Below, piece by piece: positions 52,701-60,451 of a DNA stretch of 64,000 nucleotides (its first letter is position 1; each line of letters opens with the position of its first letter). Source of the stretch: Prevotella sp. (GTDB lineage: Bacteria > Bacteroidota > Bacteroidia > Bacteroidales > Bacteroidaceae); the NCBI GenBank assembly GCA_024697645.1, contig JAILFH010000024.1, positions 20,095 through 84,094 on the forward strand. The letters are read 5' to 3'. The notes below the pieces were generated by a model. That model worked only from the letters and a program-made list of their open reading frames with translations. It searched no databases and was not told the origin of the DNA. Made by a program: the position numbers and the translations under genes.

Positions 52701-54716
52701 ATAATCCTGATAGACCACTAACGGAAGGAAAGCACTTCCATAAGGCATAACGATAGCGCCATCGCCATAGATTTTCACCTGACAGTTATTACCGTTCTCA
52801 GCCGCTTCGCCATTGATGGTCACAAACGTAAGCCAAGAACTAATGACCTCACTGGGCTTTAATCCCGAGAATATCAACACTGCTCCATCGTTGGCAATAT
52901 TCACGCTACCTGTTGTTGTGAAAGGAGTACTACTGGAAACGACATAGTCAATTGGAGTCGTGATATTCACCGAATTCTTTACTTGAGAGACTATTGTCGT
53001 CTCGTTTTGCTCATCAGACACTACTTCTACAGCAACTGCTTCTTTCGACAGCAAACCAATATTAGTCACACTGAACCATTGATGATTAGTGCTTGCAGAT
53101 GCCGAGATAACGAATGTGACCGTCTCTTCTTCAGCAGTCACCGTTACAGGAATATAACGCCATTCCCAACCTCTACCCTTATTACTATTAGCAAAGTTAT
53201 CATCCACAGAGAAACTCGTCTCCCCATCAAGATTGATGCCATAACCCACATCACCATTCGTTGGTATAGTCTCAGTAGAACTGCCACAAGAAATTGTACC
53301 TGTTACGCTGCCAGCAGCACGACAAGCCACTTTAAACACATACTCGCCCTGAGGAAGAGATGCGGTGTATTCCATTGACGAAGTCCAAGATGACGCACTC
53401 CAAGATGAACCCGGCTGTTCGTAATAAATAGATGAGGATGTTCCGTCCCAATGCTGACCACTATTCGTCGCTATGTTGTTAGTCGTAGGACTCGACAATA
53501 GGATTGATGCATCGTTTGGATAATCCGAACTCACCTTCACATATTCTTTTTCTTTCATGCTATTGATGGCAGCCTGCAGTTGCAGACGGCTTGCTTCCTT
53601 AGTAGTACTGACTGCTTTTTCATCCGCCGCATCCACTCCCATTGCCTCAGCTTTAGTAATCTCTGCAAGCAATTCTTTTCTCAACACAATGAGTTCACTG
53701 TTACCACCAAGGGCGATGTCAAGATTGTATATCTCCTCATCAGATAGTTGTACGATGCTTCCGTGACGCGGAGTGAAGGCATCATGATTAGCACAATCGC
53801 CCCATAATTCATAGGTGCTAAAGTCGTCACTCACTTCACACATTTCGAAAAAGGCAGGTGAGGCCGCATAGCAGTCATAGGCCAGAATCCACTTCCCATC
53901 GCTAATGCGCTTGAAAACGCTTGGTCCTTCTACTGCCAAATCCGTCTGCTGTACACCAGTGCTTGCCGTACTCCACTGACTACCTGTTGATTTTCCACTG
54001 CCTGCAGTAAGTTTTGTGGCTGAAACGTGGCCAATTCCTTGTTCATTCTCATTCTTATAAAAGGCATGATACTTCGCATCTTGCTCGTTGTAGACAATCG
54101 TCATATCTATCGTTGCCGAACCTCTGTCGAAGAGATGAGTAGGTTCGCCATCAAGATCGGTGAAATCGTCATTTGCGTAGCAATACATCACTTTGTCGTA
54201 AGAGTAATTGCCATCGCTCGTAAGAATGGAGAAATAAACCATATAGCGTTCCGCTTCTCGGTCGTAGATGACTTCAGGAGCCCAGACACGAGTCACGTTG
54301 GCAAAGGTCGTTCCACTATACTTTGTGGGGAAGTTCACAGTTGAGTGAGTCCAGTTCGCCAAATCCTCCGACTTCGACATCACGATGCCTCGATTGCTCG
54401 ACCAACCATCAGAAGAGCGCATATCTGTGCACACCATTAACCAAGTTCCATCCTCGGCACGAGTGATAAACGGGTCGCGGATATTGCCCTTCACGGCAAT
54501 GTCGCTGAAATCCACCACTGCGTTTCCTCCGTTTAGTGGAGTGTAGTTCAGGCCATCAGCCGAAATGGCATAGAACAGATGCTCCTGAGAAGTATCATTA
54601 CCACGAAAATAGGCAAAGAGATAGCCACCCATATCAGCGGCTTTGGCCGTTGGCATGTTCAGGAATATCCACACGAAAAGCATCCAGAGTGTCAGTAATC
54701 GCTTCATTTTATTCAT
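49767..54716 (-). CDS. multidomain secreted GH43-GH128 enzyme with dockerin
   Basis: 1,649 residues. Signal peptide 1-26 (LFVWIFLNMPTAKA). Residues about 28-345 are GH43 (RDPFITR base Asp; ATIDMTI; VEGPSVF acid Glu). A helical spacer and a CBM-like beta domain (about 400-560) follow. Residues about 745-1,040 are a GH128 barrel: VMGYNEFDN (acid Glu about 818) and ITEMNYGANWTGW (nucleophile Glu about 927), with GRQIW and DFIVTHCYWY. Then beta-sandwich/CBM modules (about 1,050-1,580), and a C-terminal dockerin-like pair of repeats (DVNYDGEISIADVTALVNII, then DVNQDEAISIADV...). GH128 cuts beta-1,3-glucan. Confidence 0.9.
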   Translation of the reverse strand: MNKMKRLLTLWMLFVWIFLNMPTAKAADMGGYLFAYFRGNDTSQEHLFYAISADGLNYTPLNGGNAVVDFSDIAVKGNIRDPFITRAEDGTWLMVCTDMRSSDGWSSNRGIVMSKSEDLANWTHSTVNFPTKYSGTTFANVTRVWAPEVIYDREAERYMVYFSILTSDGNYSYDKVMYCYANDDFTDLDGEPTHLFDRGSATIDMTIVYNEQDAKYHAFYKNENEQGIGHVSATKLTAGSGKSTGSQWSTASTGVQQTDLAVEGPSVFKRISDGKWILAYDCYAASPAFFEMCEVSDDFSTYELWGDCANHDAFTPRHGSIVQLSDEEIYNLDIALGGNSELIVLRKELLAEITKAEAMGVDAADEKAVSTTKEASRLQLQAAINSMKEKEYVKVSSDYPNDASILLSSPTTNNIATNSGQHWDGTSSSIYYEQPGSSWSASSWTSSMEYTASLPQGEYVFKVACRAAGSVTGTISCGSSTETIPTNGDVGYGINLDGETSFSVDDNFANSNKGRGWEWRYIPVTVTAEEETVTFVISASASTNHQWFSVTNIGLLSKEAVAVEVVSDEQNETTIVSQVKNSVNITTPIDYVVSSSTPFTTTGSVNIANDGAVLIFSGLKPSEVISSWLTFVTINGEAAENGNNCQVKIYGDGAIVMPYGSAFLPLVVYQDYDYTGQANNQYAVSTKYNLSGTTFDNSIRSFTLRRGYSVCLSAKADGLGYSRVWVADKKNLKVDLKGTPLDGTASFIRVLQWNDTSKKGWAGGQSTQNALLNTTWYYNWNDNGELNSPDREYVPIRQQPWWPGLDVGSGANVMGYNEFDNSVEDSYKELVKIAGSSDEDAILNAAVDYWTYLLKTGKRIGSPSVANWGNNFSGGMLAKFIDKLDEKGYRCDFIVTHCYWYNDWSSWSSWLTDIYNLFPGRQIWITEMNYGANWTGWPGSSTSASADNYAIELQHFGPIVDGLESTDFIERYAVYNDVQECRYMYNASDASLASSNYLTPMGQYYANKASNIGYKADLNTYVPNTSRWMKDPVLTKALQDSDESTTTIGWTDANGEYIKEMYIEKLEGSTWTTVYSQTDLLTDGGSYEHEFTESEGGTYRIHTVDLCGVDRYSDEVVAGSADNAVGSKVEYDGETYYLGGNVIPNGDFNYGFTGWTDGTGNSSPAKANLEIVPVAGPDNGAYLRTYGHTGVDGVASLKGVFGVVSNQPYLFSVWHKNHDGGWQKASLSSDGTTESEEVANLSTVTDWSRVATTFSTGSYSQFLIKYRWLNSTAKFDKFTLQRLFPTEQEAYDDGVEQLLVEAEAFKNWNTSYADINTELSSRLTTATNMDHSSTEAAKNRYLAAATALEEGFVGVSTKKTLDSLLVVANRVADEAHPRYSLLLTAINNAVAAETVAGYSETLSALRTALEQYLELEDVTSLIQNPTFTSSTGWETKTGSFTGGDQRLNNIWGRTCWNAWWSTSDEGTLEVRQTLSDLPEGYYYMECVATTQPFCITDQHGYISNGTATENTPTLTYERFDSPGITNADVWESLATLPVWVDEGGSLTIGFLSSKEGKQTANPVYTDNREGWWCATDFHLYRYNIPDFIIGDVNYDGEISIADVTALVNIILGKDSTEPYQYNHEAADVNQDEAISIADVTALVNIILGK

Positions 54717-54741
54717 TCAATGTTAGCAGTTGTACAGACTG

Positions 54742-54749
54742 CAAAATTA
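54742..54749 (-). promoter_or_regulatory. promoter of the GH43-GH128 gene
   Basis: TAATTTTG on the minus strand with TTTG (54772-54769) 19 bp upstream, 25 bases before the start. Confidence 0.7.
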
Positions 54750-54898
54750 CAGAAAAATCCTTACAATGCAAAACTTTGCTGAAAAAACTATTAAGGAGAC
54801 GATGCAAAAGGCACTTGAGGACGTTGAGGACGCAACTCCTTCAGAAAAAATGTACGCCTCATAAAGTTGAGAACGTACATATATTAAGGTTAATAAAC

Positions 54899-54960
54899 TG
54901 TGGCGTAGTCAAGAAGAGATTTCTTATTTCTTAATTCTTCTCATTCTTAACTACACCACA
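54899..54960. terminator. 17-bp hairpin downstream of the CBM32 remnant
   Basis: TGTGGCGTAGTCAAGAA and TTCTTAACTACACCACA pair over 17 bp, with two G-T wobbles, across a T/A-rich loop. It probably ended the ancestral gene. Confidence 0.65.
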
Positions 54961-54971
54961 ACCAAAACTAT

Positions 54972-55340
54972 TTAAAACAATTCAAATTCATAGATGCGTG
55001 CAGCAGAATCCAGCCCTTGGGTTGGACCGACCACAAAAAGTCGCACATAACGTACTTCGGCAGGGTCAAAACTGCGATTGACCACATTCTTGCGGTTGCC
55101 GTCAAACATATCAAGTGTACGCCATTCTTCAGTATTACTGTTACGTCCCTGCAAGAGACAAGTACGTGTTACATACGAGGCTTGTTCTGATGCTGCATTA
55201 ACCAATCGCCAACGTTTCACTGAAATAGATTTTCCCAAATCGAACACTACATAATTAGGAGCAGACTGTGCGTCACACCACTTTGTAAATCCGTTACCAT
55301 CGATGAGATTGATGGCCGCAAAGTTAATGAAAATCTTTCG
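54972..55340 (-). pseudogene. CBM32 (F5/8 type C) domain remnant
   Basis: The minus strand is open for about 120 codons and reads as most of an F5/8 type C carbohydrate-binding domain: AAINLIDGNGFTKWCD, VVFDLGKSISVKRWRL, SYVTRTCLLQGRNSN, RYVRLFVV, RIYEFELF and stop. Its first in-frame start is a GTG in mid-domain at 55247, and the usual catalytic part is missing. It looks like the tail of a lost glycosidase. A promoter-like TTTG (55348-55345), 18 bp, TAACTTTG (55326-55319) lies exactly at its 5' edge, so it might still be transcribed. Confidence 0.7.
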
Positions 55341-55562
55341 ACTTCAAAGATAAAACAAGAATTGTATCATCCTCAAATAGCCATTTCATTAGCCATCTAA
55401 CTGATTCTCAACTATTTGCAATTAAGATTTCATTTGTCTTGTATAACAGAAATATTCGTCTCCAAGTTCCTGCCGACAGTCTTTCCTCTACTATTCTCTA
55501 ACACTTCAATTGATGAACTTAAGATATCTTCCTTTCGATTTTCATATTTGAAAAGTTTCTTG

Positions 55563-55570
55563 TAACTTTG
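55563..55570 (+). promoter_or_regulatory. -7 box of the CotH-like gene
   Basis: TAACTTTG, 22 bases before the start at 55593; A-rich leader; -33 unclear. Confidence 0.55.
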
Positions 55571-55592
55571 CCGACAAATAAAGAACAACATA

Positions 55593-57836
55593 ATGTCGAA
55601 AATTCCAACCCGAACACTGCTAATTGTCTTTACTTTGCTCTTTCTGCTATTTGTTCCTACAAAAATGGCGGCTCAGCAAAGAGATAACTATCGCAGTCTC
55701 TTGCGCAATCCAAACGTGAAGGTGGAAACAACCAATCTGCCCATCGTATTCATTACGGTAGGCGGCAAAACTATTCTGCGAGATAACTACATCCTCGCCC
55801 GAATGAAAATCATTCATAACGGCGAAGGACTATCGAATCATGCCGATACACTTGCCTACCCAGACCAACATGTTGATTATGAAGGATGGATATCCTTGAA
55901 ATATCGAGGAAACAGTTCCTTTTCTTCGGCTGACAAGAAGCCGTTGGCTTTTCGCACACTTGAAACAAATGTCTTGCCTGACTATGGCGGACTGAAAAAG
56001 AAAGTGGAAATTTTGGGAATGCCCAAAGACAATAAGTGGGGATTCATAGCCCCATGGAGCGACGAGACCATGTTCCGTGATGTATTGTCGTTTGAACTCG
56101 GACGACCTTGGTTCGACTGGGTCCCACGTGCCCAAATGTGCGAAGTTATTCTCGATGGCACCTATTATGGTGTGTTTGTTCTCTGTGAACGTGTGTCAAA
56201 AGGCAAACATCGTCTTGACCTTAATGAACCAGGTTCGGAAGAGGGGGATTTAACTGGCGACTACCACGTGACCGTAGACCACGGATACGATCCTTACTTC
56301 ACCTCACGCCACCGCCCTTGGCAGTCTCTCGATGGAAGTATCATAGCCCAGAATTTTCTGATTAAGTATGAGTATGCCGATCCTGACGATGAAGAATTCA
56401 GTGATTTGCCTATCGGAACGCGTGTTGCCTTACATAATGAAATTAACAAGATGGAGGATTCGTTCCTGTCAAATGACTGGAATAGCGCCGATGGGGGCTA
56501 TCGAGCCTGTATCGATGTTCAGTCGTTCATCGATTATATGCTTGCCACTGAAGTTTCTATGAATATTGACGGTTACCGGCTGAGTACACATCTCTACAAA
56601 CATAGTCAAAAACGCTATAAGAATGAAGGTGTTGACCCACGATGGAAAACTACACTTTGGGACTTTAATATTGCCTGGGGCAATGCCAACTATTACGATG
56701 GAGACAAAACCGATTGTTGGCAATATGAACTGAACACGAAATTTCCATACGACGATTGCCCCGTGCCGTTCTACTGGCATCGCATGTTGCAAGACGATCA
56801 ATTTGTTGAGTCTCTAAAACAACGTTGGCAAGAATACAGAAACAGCAATCATTCCAATAAACGAATCATGCAAACCGTCGATTCGCTAGCCTCTCTTATT
56901 AAAGAAGGTGGTGCTGCCGATCGCAATGAACAAGCATGGGGAATCTACAATCGCACTAGTATCTGGCCGATTCCTTACTACGCTTCCAATTATGACGATG
57001 CCGTTTCCCACTTAAAAGGTTGGATAAGCAAGCGGCTTCAGTTTCTTGACCGCCATCTGCTACCACCACGTATGGTCCAGACCATTCCGATCTCCATCGC
57101 TTCAGGATGGAACGCTGACATTGTGGCGGAATCGCTACCTGCTGCAAGTTACACTAATGTCCCCATCGATGGAGCAGACCGTACATTCTATGCAGAAACG
57201 CTGAGAGGCAGTGGTGGACTGCCTCGTGAACATATCATCAACTCAGCCCATGAAGGTGCTAAGTTTGAATTGGCTGCTTACAATGGTCTTAATGCCCTTT
57301 CGCTCAGAAACAAAGATGCAGAGGGCACCATTGAATTCGACGAACCTGTGGTAACCAACGAGTTATTCATATTGGCAACTAGTGGTAATGGTGACGCGAA
57401 CGTCTTAGTGCGGTTGAACTATGCAGACGGCACATCTGAAGAAATGGGCACATTTACCATTCGCGACTGGTCAGTACGGAACGAGGCTTTACAGGGTGAT
57501 GAGGCAGTTACCAAACTTGGCAATATACGACGGGCGGACAATGGCTATAGTAGTGATAACCACTACTGTCTGTTCGATTTCTCTATACCAGTAAGCGACC
57601 GACCGCTTCTATCTGTGACTTTCACCTCAACAAATTATGCTTATGCAAGCATTATGGCCCTCTCGTCACTATCTGCAGAAGCAACTGACATCCAGCAAGG
57701 TTGTATTGACCAACCATCTACCACTCAGCCTGCGGCCATCTTTGATATGCGAGGCATGCGACTTGAGCACTTGCAACCTGGCCTCAACATCATCCGCACG
57801 AATGATGGAAAAGTTAGAAAAGTTATTAAACGATGA
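55593..57836 (+). CDS. secreted CotH-like (atypical kinase fold) protein
   Basis: 747 residues, signal peptide 1-27. Central CotH domain: KYRGNSSF, KKPLAFRT, GMPKDNKWGFIAPWSDETMFRDVLSF (split here: the GMPKDNKW and MFRDVLSFELGR parts), EVILDGTYYGVFVLCERV, YMLATEVSMNIDGYRLSTH and WDFNIAWGN, which include the kinase-like Lys and Asp residues. After a beta domain, the end IFDMRGMRLEHLQPGLNII is a sorting-type tail. CotH proteins can phosphorylate secreted proteins in Bacillus; the substrate here is unknown. It overlaps the next gene by four bases, implying co-translation. Confidence 0.85.
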   Translation: MSKIPTRTLLIVFTLLFLLFVPTKMAAQQRDNYRSLLRNPNVKVETTNLPIVFITVGGKTILRDNYILARMKIIHNGEGLSNHADTLAYPDQHVDYEGWISLKYRGNSSFSSADKKPLAFRTLETNVLPDYGGLKKKVEILGMPKDNKWGFIAPWSDETMFRDVLSFELGRPWFDWVPRAQMCEVILDGTYYGVFVLCERVSKGKHRLDLNEPGSEEGDLTGDYHVTVDHGYDPYFTSRHRPWQSLDGSIIAQNFLIKYEYADPDDEEFSDLPIGTRVALHNEINKMEDSFLSNDWNSADGGYRACIDVQSFIDYMLATEVSMNIDGYRLSTHLYKHSQKRYKNEGVDPRWKTTLWDFNIAWGNANYYDGDKTDCWQYELNTKFPYDDCPVPFYWHRMLQDDQFVESLKQRWQEYRNSNHSNKRIMQTVDSLASLIKEGGAADRNEQAWGIYNRTSIWPIPYYASNYDDAVSHLKGWISKRLQFLDRHLLPPRMVQTIPISIASGWNADIVAESLPAASYTNVPIDGADRTFYAETLRGSGGLPREHIINSAHEGAKFELAAYNGLNALSLRNKDAEGTIEFDEPVVTNELFILATSGNGDANVLVRLNYADGTSEEMGTFTIRDWSVRNEALQGDEAVTKLGNIRRADNGYSSDNHYCLFDFSIPVSDRPLLSVTFTSTNYAYASIMALSSLSAEATDIQQGCIDQPSTTQPAAIFDMRGMRLEHLQPGLNIIRTNDGKVRKVIKR

Positions 57837-60370
57837 ATTCAATAAGTTTCATGAAGAAGTTTTTCCTTTCCGCCCTCGCCTTCTGCTGCCTGGGCACTAC
57901 TTCCTGGGCTCAGACTCCCAGTCTGTTCAAACCTTATCAGTCAACGAATCTTCGTCTGCCTTCGGTCCCATTGGTAGTCAGCGACCCTTATTTCAGCATC
58001 TGGTCTCCCTACGACAGACTAACTGACGGCACGACTCGCCATTGGACCAATGACGAGAAACCCTTAGAGGGACTTATCAGGGTCGATGGCACCACCTATC
58101 GATGGATGGGAGCACCGCGCAACGTGTTGGAATCCATCGTACCTATGGCTGACGAACAGGCGTGGGAGGGCGAATACACCAATAAGCCCCAAACTGGAAG
58201 CAACTGGACAAATCCTTCATTCGACGCTCAGGGCTGGCAGCATGGAAAAGCGGCATGGGGCAGCAAAGATTTGAGTTTTGTACGGACCTCATGGAGTCAG
58301 GAGAACAGCGACCTCTATGTCCGACGCAGTTTCAAACTTTCGGCCAACGACCTGAAGGAGGACTTATTCCTGGTCTATTCTCACGACGATGTCTTCGAAA
58401 TCTACATTAATGAAACGAAGGTGGCTGAAACTGGTGAAACCTGGGTCGATGGCGTTCAGTTGAAACTTGACTCATCGCTGAAAGCGTTGCTTCATGAAGG
58501 CGAAAATGTTATTGCCGCCCACTGCCACAATACGACAGGTGGAGCCTATACTGACTTCGGATTGTTCAAGAACATCAGCAAGGACAAGAAATCAATCCAC
58601 ACTGCACAGCAACTGTCGGTCGACGTGTTGGCAACTAACACCTACTACACTTTCGCCTGCGGACCTGTAGAACTCGATGTCGTATTCACGGCTCCTATGC
58701 TCATCGATGACTACGACCTGCTTTCGTCGCCCATCAACTACATTTCCTATCAGGTGCGCTCAACTGACGGACTCGAGCATGACATCCAGATTATGATCAA
58801 CACCACGCCTGAAATGGCAGTCAACAAAGCCAGTCAACCCACTCGTACCGAGATAATCGAGAACAATGGAACAACCTATGCACGCACAGGCACAATCGAC
58901 CAACCCATCCTTGCCCATAAAGGTGACGGCATTTGCATCGACTGGGGCTATTGCTATCTTCCCGCCATCAATGGTGAAGTGAGCATCGGCGATGCAAACG
59001 AACTGCGTGAAACCTTTATGGAAACGGGTCGTGCCAAGAGCCTGCAAACCACTATCGACTGCAACAAGCCCTCCCGACTGCCCCTCCTATGTTATGTCCA
59101 CTCTTTTGGACGTACGCGTCAAGCCTCCAGTTTCATGATGATTGGCTATGATGAATTGCAGGATATTGAATATATGTATAAACGCTATCAAGCCTATTGG
59201 GCTCATGGCGGCAAGGTTAGCATCTTCCAAATGTTCAACCAACTGGAAGAGCAATATTCAAGCATTATGCAACGCTGTCGCGACTTCGATCAGCGCATCT
59301 ATGACGATGGACTCCAAGCAGGCAACGCTCACTATGCCGAAATGCTCTCGGCCACCTATCGCCATGTGATTGCCGCACATAAACTATTTCAAGACGATCA
59401 GGGCAACTTGCTATTTTTCTCGAAGGAAAACAATTCCAACGGATGCGTCAACACGGTTGACCTCACTTATCCTGAAGCGCCGCTCTTCCTCATCTATAAC
59501 CCTGAACTGCAGAAGGCCATGATGACCTCCATCTTCGACTATTCTGCCTCTGGACGATGGACAAAACCTTTTGCCGCACACGATCTCGGTACCTATCCCA
59601 TTGCCAACGGGCAGGTTTATGGGGGCGATATGCCTCTTGAAGAAGCAGGAAACATGCTCATCCTCGCAGCCCAACTCTGTAGAACTGACGGCAACACGCT
59701 TTATGTCGATAAGTATTGGGACATCATAACAACTTGGGCAGACTATCTTGTGGAAAACGGACAGGACCCTGAGAATCAACTCTGTACTGATGATTTTGCT
59801 GGTCACTGGGCCCACAATGCCAACTTGTCCGTAAAGGCAATCATGGGTGTTACAGCCTATGCCGAAATGGCACGACTCAAAGGACTCAACGAAATAGCAG
59901 GCAAATATCTTGAACGTGCCCGAACGATGGCTCAGCAATGGGAAAAAGACGCACGCGAGGACGATCATTTCCGGCTGGCTTTCGACCGAAAAGACACATG
60001 GAGCCAGAAATACAATATGGTGTGGGACAAACTTTGGCAGACAAAGATCTTCTCAGAAGACGTTATGCAGCGCGAGATGAAATATTATCTGAAGAAGCAG
60101 AACCGCTATGGTCTGCCACTCGACATCCGCAAAGACTACTCCAAGAACGACTGGATTCTCTGGACGGCAGCGATGTCCAAAGACAAGAAAACATTCCTCC
60201 AGTTTATGGAACCTGTCTACAATTATATGAACGAAACTGAGAGTCGAGTACCCACCAGCGACTGGTACGATACGAAGACGGGAAAGATGATAGGATTCAA
60301 AGCCCGTTCCGTCATCGGCGGGTTCTGGATGAAGGTACTCATGGACAAGAGCAACGCTTCACGACATTAG
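57833..60370 (+). CDS. secreted glutaminase-family (DUF4965/DUF1793) protein
   Basis: 845 residues, signal peptide MKKFFLSALAFCCLGTTSWAQ after a short extension; ATG 57851 is an alternative start. Domain order: a short DUF4964-like start (LPSVPLVVSDPYFSIWSP), a jelly-roll insertion (about 85-230), DUF5127-like, DUF4965-like and a C-terminal (alpha/alpha) barrel of DUF1793 type (NLSVKAIMGVTAYAEMA). This architecture is annotated as glutaminase A in fungi, but in gut Bacteroidota the activity may be a glycosidase. Coupled with the CotH-like gene. Confidence 0.85.
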   Translation: MNSISFMKKFFLSALAFCCLGTTSWAQTPSLFKPYQSTNLRLPSVPLVVSDPYFSIWSPYDRLTDGTTRHWTNDEKPLEGLIRVDGTTYRWMGAPRNVLESIVPMADEQAWEGEYTNKPQTGSNWTNPSFDAQGWQHGKAAWGSKDLSFVRTSWSQENSDLYVRRSFKLSANDLKEDLFLVYSHDDVFEIYINETKVAETGETWVDGVQLKLDSSLKALLHEGENVIAAHCHNTTGGAYTDFGLFKNISKDKKSIHTAQQLSVDVLATNTYYTFACGPVELDVVFTAPMLIDDYDLLSSPINYISYQVRSTDGLEHDIQIMINTTPEMAVNKASQPTRTEIIENNGTTYARTGTIDQPILAHKGDGICIDWGYCYLPAINGEVSIGDANELRETFMETGRAKSLQTTIDCNKPSRLPLLCYVHSFGRTRQASSFMMIGYDELQDIEYMYKRYQAYWAHGGKVSIFQMFNQLEEQYSSIMQRCRDFDQRIYDDGLQAGNAHYAEMLSATYRHVIAAHKLFQDDQGNLLFFSKENNSNGCVNTVDLTYPEAPLFLIYNPELQKAMMTSIFDYSASGRWTKPFAAHDLGTYPIANGQVYGGDMPLEEAGNMLILAAQLCRTDGNTLYVDKYWDIITTWADYLVENGQDPENQLCTDDFAGHWAHNANLSVKAIMGVTAYAEMARLKGLNEIAGKYLERARTMAQQWEKDAREDDHFRLAFDRKDTWSQKYNMVWDKLWQTKIFSEDVMQREMKYYLKKQNRYGLPLDIRKDYSKNDWILWTAAMSKDKKTFLQFMEPVYNYMNETESRVPTSDWYDTKTGKMIGFKARSVIGGFWMKVLMDKSNASRH

Positions 60371-60413
60371 AAATACCTAAAGAGCATTCCTCCTAAATGC
60401 AGGATTTATTGAA

Positions 60414-60451
60414 TGGTGCAGCAAAGTAGTCCAAGTTACTTTGCTGTACCA
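60414..60451. terminator. bidirectional terminator overlapping the GH3 stop codon
   Basis: TGGTGCAGCAAAGTA pairs with TACTTTGCTGTACCA over 15 bp (one mismatch), 8-base loop. One arm encodes the last residues of the GH3 enzyme (GTAK) and its stop. Confidence 0.7.
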
